NCBI GenBank assembly: GCA_021822995.1
Contig: JAKAPN010000026.1
Coordinates: forward strand, 1 to 9,186
Source: an archaeon
Lineage (GTDB): Archaea; Thermoproteota; Nitrososphaeria; Nitrososphaerales; Gagatemarchaeaceae
Direction of reading: 5' to 3'
DNA: 9,186 nt
Below, piece after piece: positions 5,205-9,186 of the stretch. The translations under genes and the position numbers were made by a program. Positions within the stretch are counted from its first letter, which is position 1. Every line of letters starts with the position of its first letter. The notes beneath the pieces are model-generated. The model made no database searches. It was not told the DNA's origin and saw only the letters and a list, made by a program, of their open reading frames with translations.

Positions 5205-5985
5205 ATCGCCGCCGCCTGTCCAAGTCTTCCTCAAACGCGCCTACGTCTCTGTAATACGCCGCCACGAGCTCCGCAGAAGACGGGTTGGTATAGGTCTCCG
5301 CCGCCGGACGGTAGATCACTCCGGCAATCTTGGAAGCGACTTCTTCAGCCGACTCCACGCGGGTCGGCCCGAGATACCCTCCCGCCCTCACCTTGAGCCC
5401 CGGTCCCGCCACGTCGTGGTACGGGGTGTCGACGATTCCTGGCATCACCACAGAGACGTGGATATCCGGATAATTGGCTCTGAGGTCCATCCTGAGGTTT
5501 GAGCTGAGGACGTTCACGGCGCTCTTAGACGCACTGTAGATGGAGCGGTAGGGGAGCAGAGGTACCCTGCCGAGGAAGGACGACACGTTTACGATGTGCC
5601 CCTTCTTTCGCTCTTTGAAGTGGGGTAAAATCGACTGGGCCCCGTAGACCACTGACATCACCACCGTGTCGAAGATCATCCTCGCGTCATCCTCAGTGAG
5701 GGTCTCCACCGTCTTCGTGATGCCCCGCCCAGCGTTGTTGACCCAGACATCGACCTGTCCGAACCTGGCCAGCGCCTCGTCTCTGATCCGATCCACATCG
5801 GCACGCTTAGTGACGTCTGCGACTACCCCAAGGGCATCCGGCGCAGACTCGGCAACCACTCGCATGAGGAGTTCCTTTCTCCGCGCTCCCAGGACTACGT
5901 GTTCTCCTCTTCCGCCGAGTTGACGCGCAAGCGCCGCGCCGATGCCGCTGCTGGCGCCGGTGATCACAACCACCTTCCCTGCCAA
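5161..5985 (-). CDS. Short-chain dehydrogenase/reductase (SDR)
   Basis: A 274-residue classical SDR, an NAD(P)-dependent oxidoreductase. The Rossmann motif TGASSGIG is at residues 9-16, GARR at 33-36 (basic residues after strand beta-2 suggest NADP(H)), D57 in VADVT, NNAG at 83-86, S136 in NVSS, and the catalytic Y150-x3-K154 in YSASK. The C-terminal 25 residues are charged and low in complexity. The start is TTG at 5985: an in-frame TGA lies eight codons upstream and a weak TATA-like box sits about 30 bases away. The last 44 bases overlap the convergent peptidase gene. Such enzymes act on many alcohols and ketones, and this sequence does not show which. Confidence 0.92.
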   Translation of the reverse strand: MAGKVVVITGASSGIGAALARQLGGRGEHVVLGARRKELLMRVVAESAPDALGVVADVTKRADVDRIRDEALARFGQVDVWVNNAGRGITKTVETLTEDDARMIFDTVVMSVVYGAQSILPHFKERKKGHIVNVSSFLGRVPLLPYRSIYSASKSAVNVLSSNLRMDLRANYPDIHVSVVMPGIVDTPYHDVAGPGLKVRAGGYLGPTRVESAEEVASKIAGVIYRPAAETYTNPSSAELVAAYYRDVGAFEEDLDRRRRSTESASQGSARPVS

Positions 5986-6011
5986 GCCGACGGCTATTCC
6001 CTTGCTTCAGG

Positions 6012-6019
6012 ACATAAGG
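6012..6019 (-). promoter_or_regulatory. Weak TATA-like box of the SDR gene
   Basis: The minus strand reads CCTTATGT, centred about 30 bases before the TTG at 5985. It is a poor match to a TATA box but has the spacing seen for the other genes and supports the TTG start. Confidence 0.35.
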
Positions 6020-6066
6020 GATTCGCCTCCGGATGGGGTATGCACAGAAGAGGGCATAGTTGAAGA

Positions 6067-6073
6067 CTTTATT
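6067..6073 (+). promoter_or_regulatory. TATA-like box of the cupredoxin gene
   Basis: CTTTATT is centred about 30 bases before the ATG at 6100, consistent with a leaderless or nearly leaderless mRNA. It shares a 114-base divergent gap with the SDR promoter. Confidence 0.5.
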
Positions 6074-6099
6074 GGCGAGCCCTCGAGGAAGAAAAACTG

Positions 6100-6804
6100 A
6101 TGCCGGACTCCAGGATGGCTAGTGTGTCCCTTGCTGCCCTCGTCTTTACTGTGTTCACGGCCAGCCTTCTGGTGACCCTCGCCCCTGCGTCGGTCGCGCA
6201 AACCACGGTCAATGTAGTGATCAACAGCTATTCTTTCAACCCCGCCAGCATCACGGTGGTAATAGGGGCGAACAACACTGTGACGTGGACGAACCAGCAG
6301 ACCGGGGTCCCACACACTGTGACTTCAGACGACGGGACATGGGGCTCTGCCACCCTGACCACTGGGCAGTCTTTCACTCACGCTTTTACCACTCCCGGCA
6401 CCTTCGGCTACCATTGTAGCATCCACACATACATGAAAGGGACCGTGATCGTGCTGAGCTCCGGGCAAGCATCAACCACCACGACGACAGCTGCTACTAC
6501 AACCACGACGAACGCAGTGACCACAGCAACTACTGCAACAGCTACTACGGCTGCCTCATCGACCACTACAGCCGCCACTACGGCCGTGACGGCTTCTACG
6601 ACGACCACGACGGCAGCCCAGACTACGTCCACCGCCGCTCCTTCGGCATCGTCGGCCGCTAGCGCGGGGAATGGCGTACCCGAGTTTCCCTACAGCATTG
6701 CGGCGGTCACCGCTGTCACGATACTCGTGGCCGTTTCCTACCTTCTAACGAGACGGTCGGCTGGTACCGGGAAACCTCTCGTCGGCCCCCCGGCTCCAGT
6801 CTAG
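6100..6804 (+). CDS. Secreted, membrane-anchored blue-copper protein (cupredoxin) with PEF-type C-terminus
   Basis: A 234-residue surface protein. Residues 1-33 are a signal peptide ending in a plausible cleavage site (SVA|Q). Residues 35-118 form a type I copper domain: H72 in VPHTV, and C106-x2-H109-x2-M112 in HCSIHTYMKG supply the four ligands, with the short amicyanin-like spacing. Residues 123-191 are a Thr/Ala/Ser-rich linker, probably glycosylated. The C-terminus has VPEFPYS (193-199), a hydrophobic segment (about 200-216) and a basic RR, resembling the archaeal PEF-CTERM tripartite sorting signal. It likely carries electrons outside the membrane in an aerobic or redox-active chain; the partner is unknown. 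The stop codon overlaps that of the convergent phosphatase gene by four bases. Confidence 0.92.
   Translation: MPDSRMASVSLAALVFTVFTASLLVTLAPASVAQTTVNVVINSYSFNPASITVVIGANNTVTWTNQQTGVPHTVTSDDGTWGSATLTTGQSFTHAFTTPGTFGYHCSIHTYMKGTVIVLSSGQASTTTTTAATTTTTNAVTTATTATATTAASSTTTAATTAVTASTTTTTAAQTTSTAAPSASSAASAGNGVPEFPYSIAAVTAVTILVAVSYLLTRRSAGTGKPLVGPPAPV
6466..6672 (+). repeat. ACN-rich low-complexity coding repeat (Thr/Ala linker)
   Basis: Around 70 codons made mainly of ACN (Thr) and GCN (Ala), with several runs of five threonines. Codons vary at the third position rather than repeating exactly, so the threonine-rich protein sequence, not a DNA repeat, seems to be what is kept. It links the copper domain to the membrane anchor. 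Confidence 0.8.
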
Positions 6805-7310
6805 CTTCCCGCTCGCGCATGGTCCCGGCGGGCGAAATCGCGTACCGCGTCTTCCTGATTCCGTTCGACGAACCCGGGCTTCAGCGACCTCAGATTCGCC
6901 ATCGCCTCTGCCGCGCTCAGTCCCTTGGTTCTGATCAGATACGCAGATAGCACGCAACCGGTCCTTCCTTCCCCTGCGAGGCAGTGCACCGCGACAGCTC
7001 TTCCCGCCTTGACCTGTTCTTCGATGAATCGGACTCCTCTGTCAATCGAATCTAGGGGGGGCACTCCGTGGTCCCGCATGGGGACGTGTTCCATGTTCAG
7101 TTCGAGACCATCTGACCAAGCGCTTGGCAGAGGTTCTTCCGTCAGGCTCAGTATGCTTCCAATCCCATTCTCCTTGAGCCACACCACCTGAGACCTCGAA
7201 GCCGGATAGCCAGTGCCAGCAAGGGAATGGTCCTCCACCCAGACGAACCCGGTCGGTTCGTCTTCCACCCTGGCCCTGAGCTTCCTTAGTATCTTGCCGC
7301 CCGTCCCCAA
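6801..7310 (-). CDS. Dual-specificity / protein tyrosine phosphatase (DUSP23-like)
   Basis: A 169-residue cysteine-dependent phosphatase. The P-loop HCLAGEGRTG (residues 109-118) matches HCxxGxxRTG with nucleophile C110 and phosphate-binding R116; D80 in MRDHGVPP is the likely general acid. The N-terminal part, with GFVWVEDHSLAGTGYPASR, resembles the small archaeal and DUSP23-type phosphatases, which remove phosphate from tyrosine or serine/threonine in cytoplasmic proteins. The start is TTG at 7310, as an in-frame TGA lies three codons upstream; a GTG at codon 15 is an alternative. It lies 42 bases downstream of the OB-fold gene on the same strand, and may be read through from it. Substrates are unknown. 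Confidence 0.92.
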   Translation of the reverse strand: MGTGGKILRKLRARVEDEPTGFVWVEDHSLAGTGYPASRSQVVWLKENGIGSILSLTEEPLPSAWSDGLELNMEHVPMRDHGVPPLDSIDRGVRFIEEQVKAGRAVAVHCLAGEGRTGCVLSAYLIRTKGLSAAEAMANLRSLKPGFVERNQEDAVRDFARRDHARAGS

Positions 7311-7342
7311 CTTGGTTCAGCAGGGATCTGGCTCGAGCCGGG

Positions 7343-7348
7343 TTTAGA
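7343..7348 (-). promoter_or_regulatory. Possible TATA-like box of the phosphatase gene
   Basis: The minus strand reads TCTAAA in the short gap after the OB-fold gene, about 35 bases before the TTG at 7310. If used, it would give a leader of a few bases. The spacing is longer than for other promoters here, so transcription from the OB-fold promoter is equally possible. Confidence 0.3.
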
Positions 7349-7352
7349 ACGT

Positions 7353-7646
7353 TTAGGCTTCTAGGACTTCGAGTTTACCGTACTTCCCCACGTTGAGCCG
7401 CAGCTCGCCGCGGAAGCTGTTGGTGTACCCGTTGGTGACCCTGACTTTCGACCCGACTTTGACTTGGTCGATCTGGTCGTCCCAGAGCGAGAGCTTGATC
7501 TGTCCACTGTCATCCTTCAACTGGCAATCGGCCACCTTCGCCTCCCCTCCAGTCCTGAGGTTGACCGTCCTGGGTTCCTGCATCTCAGCAATCTCGCCTT
7601 CGGCGTCCACCCTTCTCATGCCGTCCCGCAGATCGCGTACGTTCAT
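7353..7646 (-). CDS. Single OB-fold ssDNA/RNA-binding protein (RPA/SOSS-B-like)
   Basis: A 97-residue protein consisting of one OB fold. The core QLKDDSGQIKLSLWDD (middle of the protein), followed by VKVGSKVRVTNGY, SFRGELRLNVGKYG and a hydrophobic end, is the pattern of archaeal RPA-like and SOSS-B/hSSB1-like single-strand-binding proteins: DxSG, LW and NGY are recognisable landmarks. It likely binds single-stranded DNA (or RNA) in replication, repair or transcription. A longer frame starts at the ATG at 7661, but the TATA box at 7671-7678 is only about 13 bases from it; the ATG at 7646 is about 28 bases away and was chosen as a leaderless start. It is divergent from the glycosyl-phosphate transferase and followed by the phosphatase. 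Confidence 0.88.
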   Translation of the reverse strand: MNVRDLRDGMRRVDAEGEIAEMQEPRTVNLRTGGEAKVADCQLKDDSGQIKLSLWDDQIDQVKVGSKVRVTNGYTNSFRGELRLNVGKYGKLEVLEA

Positions 7647-7670
7647 GTGAGTGCTGGTCATCCGGTGGCA

Positions 7671-7678
7671 TTATTTAA
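7671..7678 (-). promoter_or_regulatory. TATA box of the OB-fold gene
   Basis: The minus strand reads TTAAATAA, a good archaeal TATA box, centred about 28 bases before the ATG at 7646. It is what decides against the upstream ATG at 7661. Confidence 0.7.
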
Positions 7679-7710
7679 CATTGAAGCGGCGTAAACCACG
7701 CTGGAAACCG

Positions 7711-7716
7711 TTTAAT
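7711..7716 (+). promoter_or_regulatory. TATA-like box of the glycosyl-phosphate transferase operon
   Basis: TTTAAT is centred about 28 bases before the TTG at 7742, the same spacing as the other promoters, which supports that unusual start codon and a leaderless mRNA. Confidence 0.55.
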
Positions 7717-7741
7717 CAGAAAGGAATCGGCTGAAGGAACG

Positions 7742-8776
7742 TTGGCTTCCGGCCTCGCCGAAGGAGTGTCGCTCTTCATCACATTTGCCGTCCCCATGGC
7801 TCTGATGCTGCTCCTGATGCCTCCGTATCTGAAGTACCTCAGGAGGGTCGGCAAGGTTTCAGACGACATGCACAAGACCCCTCCGGTCAAGGTACCCGAG
7901 CCGGCCGGGCCGCTGCTTTTCGTCGCCGCTCTCACAGGCGAGCTCGTGGCCGGGTGGTTCTTCCACTCGTTGATCCCTGTCGCCGTCGGACTCGGCGCCG
8001 GCGTGGCTTTTGCCGTGGGGCTCGCTGACGACCTCTACGTGCTGGGTGGGAAGACGAAGCCTCTGTTACTGCTCCTGGCAGGCCTGGCCTTCGTCGGAAT
8101 GGGCGGTTACGTGCAGAACCTCTACCGTCCGGACCTCACATTCCCGCTGTTGGGCGACACGAGTCCGCACTTCATAATCTACACCGCACTCGCCGTTGTC
8201 GCCTTCCCTGTCGTCGCCAACGCGTTCAACATGATGGACGCCTTCAACGGGGAGATATCCTGGTTCTCTCTCCTCACTTCGCTGGCTCTTCTCGCTGGGG
8301 TCATCTTGCACCAGGCTTTCTCGGCCGGGTTCTCGACCGCCAGGGTGGCCTCGGTTCTCCCGCTGGTAGCTGTGTCTATGGCGTTCCTGGTCTACAACAG
8401 ATATCCCGCAAGGGCGTTCGACGGGGACAGCGGGAGCCTGATGTTCGGAGCCATGTTCGCGGGGCTCGCCATAACCGGGGGCGTCGAAGTTGCGGCGATA
8501 ATCGCGATCGTCCCCGCGATACTGAACTCGTTCTATACCCTTTCGAGCGTCAGAGGGTTCGTCGAGCGCCGGAAGATGCGCTCTAGGCCGACTTTCATCG
8601 GGAGCGACGGTCTCCTTCACGCGTCTACCGAGAAGGACGCTCCCAACACCCTGGTGCGCTTGGTGCTCCTGGCCTCGCCCCTTTCAGAAAGGGACCTTGT
8701 GAGGAGCATAGTCGCCCTGACGGCCGTCGCCTGCGCCTTCTCCATCGGAATATCGGTCCTGACTTGGGTGTACTAG
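7742..8776 (+). CDS. Glycosyltransferase family 4 (UDP-sugar:polyprenyl-phosphate sugar-1-phosphate transferase, Alg7/WecA/MraY superfamily)
   Basis: A 344-residue polytopic membrane enzyme expected to transfer a sugar-1-phosphate (often GlcNAc-1-P) from UDP-sugar to dolichyl phosphate on the cytoplasmic face, the first step of archaeal N-glycan assembly. Family landmarks in order: DDMHKTP (41-47), VKVPEPAG (49-56), GLADDLYVLGGKTKP (93-107) with metal-binding D96/D97, NAFNMMDAFNG (160-170) and PARAFDGDSGS (222-232) with D229; a basic cytoplasmic loop RRKMRSRP follows near residue 278. NAFNMMDAFNG has Ala where bacterial WecA has Gly after the Asp. TTG at 7742 is the start because of the TATA spacing; the first ATG is at codon 19. 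The next gene starts one base after the stop. The exact sugar is inference. Confidence 0.9.
   Translation: MASGLAEGVSLFITFAVPMALMLLLMPPYLKYLRRVGKVSDDMHKTPPVKVPEPAGPLLFVAALTGELVAGWFFHSLIPVAVGLGAGVAFAVGLADDLYVLGGKTKPLLLLLAGLAFVGMGGYVQNLYRPDLTFPLLGDTSPHFIIYTALAVVAFPVVANAFNMMDAFNGEISWFSLLTSLALLAGVILHQAFSAGFSTARVASVLPLVAVSMAFLVYNRYPARAFDGDSGSLMFGAMFAGLAITGGVEVAAIIAIVPAILNSFYTLSSVRGFVERRKMRSRPTFIGSDGLLHASTEKDAPNTLVRLVLLASPLSERDLVRSIVALTAVACAFSIGISVLTWVY
8766..8770 (+). promoter_or_regulatory. Shine-Dalgarno-like GGGTG for the small membrane protein
   Basis: GGGTG lies seven bases before the TTG at 8778, within the final codons of the transferase gene. It resembles the archaeal GGTG ribosome-binding core and supports translation as the second gene of the operon. 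Confidence 0.45.
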
Positions 8777-8777
8777 C

Positions 8778-9029
8778 TTGAAGCTCCTCCCCCTGTTCTT
8801 TATCGAACTGGTCGCATTCCTGCTGATAATAGTAGAAACCTATGCCTTCTTCATATTGGTGGTCCCGCTCGGTCCCATACCCCACAGCATTACCGACTAC
8901 ACCTCGCTGGCGCTGCTGAAGGTGTTCCTCATCGTGGCGCTAGGTGCCGTCTGGTTCTTCGTGCTGGACGAGCTCACAAATCTGTACGTGCGCTCCAAGA
9001 TCGGGAGTTCTCCCACTCTTTCATCTTAG
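8778..9029 (+). CDS. Small two-helix membrane protein, function unknown
   Basis: An 83-residue protein not recognised as a known family. It has two long hydrophobic segments (about residues 4-32 and 44-63) joined by a short loop with [12 protein letters not shown], acidic residues E10 and E20 within the first segment, DE at 64-65 closing the second, and a hydrophilic C-terminal tail with KIGSSP. Translation begins at TTG 8778, one base after the transferase stop, with a GGGTG motif upstream. The near-zero spacing implies co-transcription and probably coupled translation, so it may be an accessory or stabilising subunit of the transferase, which is inference. The final 56 bases overlap the convergent hexapeptide transferase gene. 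Confidence 0.75.
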   Translation: MKLLPLFFIELVAFLLIIVETYAFFILVVPLGPIPHSITDYTSLALLKVFLIVALGAVWFFVLDELTNLYVRSKIGSSPTLSS

Positions 9030-9186
9030 CGTCGAACTCTTTCCTGGTATATGCCACCTTTGCCGGGACTCCCATGACGACCTTCCCGGCAGGGACGTCT
9101 TTCGTGACCACCGCTCCCATCGCTACGACCGCTCTTTTTCCCACTCTGACCCCTGCCTTGATCACCGCGCGGGCTCCTATGACCGC
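8974..9186 (-). CDS. Hexapeptide-repeat (left-handed beta-helix) acyltransferase, C-terminal part
   Basis: The open frame enters at the window end and gives the last 70 residues of a protein. Repeats of the [VI]-G/A-x-x-x type are visible ([24 protein letters not shown]), followed by [19 protein letters not shown], the characteristic end of bacterial and archaeal O-acetyl/N-acyl transferases that use acetyl-CoA and sugar substrates. A helical [10 protein letters not shown] tail follows. The beginning lies beyond base 9186; a GTG at 9165 is internal to the repeat region and not the true start. It is convergent with the glycosyl-phosphate transferase operon, overlapping the small membrane gene, and may act in the same surface-sugar pathway (inference). 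Confidence 0.87.
   Translation of the reverse strand, partial: AVIGARAVIKAGVRVGKRAVVAMGAVVTKDVPAGKVVMGVPAKVAYTRKEFDAKMKEWENSRSWSARTDL

Noticed and set aside
6408..6632. Val/Ala-rich hydrophobic minus-strand frame resembling a membrane protein
   Set aside because: It is the complement of the threonine-rich ACN codons of the cupredoxin linker, which reads as GTN valine codons.
6466..6672. CRISPR or tandem DNA repeat
   Set aside because: The repetition is at the amino-acid level with variable third bases and no spacers.
8066..8620. 184-codon minus-strand frame within the transferase gene
   Set aside because: It is antisense to conserved family motifs of the transferase and is Arg/Glu/His-rich with no recognisable domain.

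Overview
The window looks like a stretch of a mesophilic, oxygen-using archaeal chromosome, probably from the TACK/Thaumarchaeota-related side, though the exact lineage cannot be fixed from sequence alone. The archaeal signs are: TATA-like boxes centred about 26-30 bases before the chosen starts of most first genes and both tRNAs, implying leaderless mRNAs; a threonine tRNA broken by a 15-nt non-canonical intron with a bulge-helix-bulge fold; tandem archaeal DUF131/TIGR00304 membrane proteins; an RPA/SOSS-B-like single OB-fold protein; a tricorn-factor-F1-like peptidase; an Alg7/WecA-type phospho-sugar transferase; and a cupredoxin ending in a PEF-type membrane anchor. A Rieske oxygenase argues for aerobic life. 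The DNA is GC-rich throughout and genes are tightly packed.

Layout. Bases 1-1203: an A-type Fe-S carrier (HesB/IscA) and two adjacent DUF131 membrane proteins on the minus strand, then a divergent small zinc-ribbon protein. Bases 1204-3865: a strong TATA box drives an APC-family permease followed after 12 bases by a Rieske-type oxygenase; the pair looks like a two-gene uptake-and-oxidation operon. Bases 3866-4297: tRNA-Thr(CGT) with intron on minus and tRNA-Leu(GAG) on plus, divergent, with about 245 bases between them that hold both promoters and otherwise nothing recognised. Bases 4298-5985: a proline-iminopeptidase-like alpha/beta hydrolase abutting tRNA-Leu, convergent and overlapping with a short-chain dehydrogenase. 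Bases 6100-7310: a secreted, surface-anchored blue-copper protein, convergent with a dual-specificity phosphatase. Bases 7353-7646: an OB-fold single-strand-binding protein upstream of the phosphatase on the same strand. Bases 7742-9186: a membrane glycosyl-1-phosphate transferase with a co-transcribed 83-residue membrane protein, convergent and overlapping with a hexapeptide-repeat transferase cut by the window end.

How the genes fit together. Most are housekeeping or surface functions. The transferase pair and the hexapeptide transferase suggest surface glycan or N-glycan lipid-carrier synthesis, and the Thr-rich copper protein is a plausible glycoprotein product. The permease-Rieske operon is the only obvious catabolic unit; its electron-donor reductase is not in the window. 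No insertion sequence, CRISPR array, attachment site, replication origin or rRNA was seen. The most distinctive features are the tRNA-Thr intron, the permease-Rieske operon, the PEF-anchored cupredoxin, and the small membrane protein fused by operon to the glycosyl-phosphate transferase.
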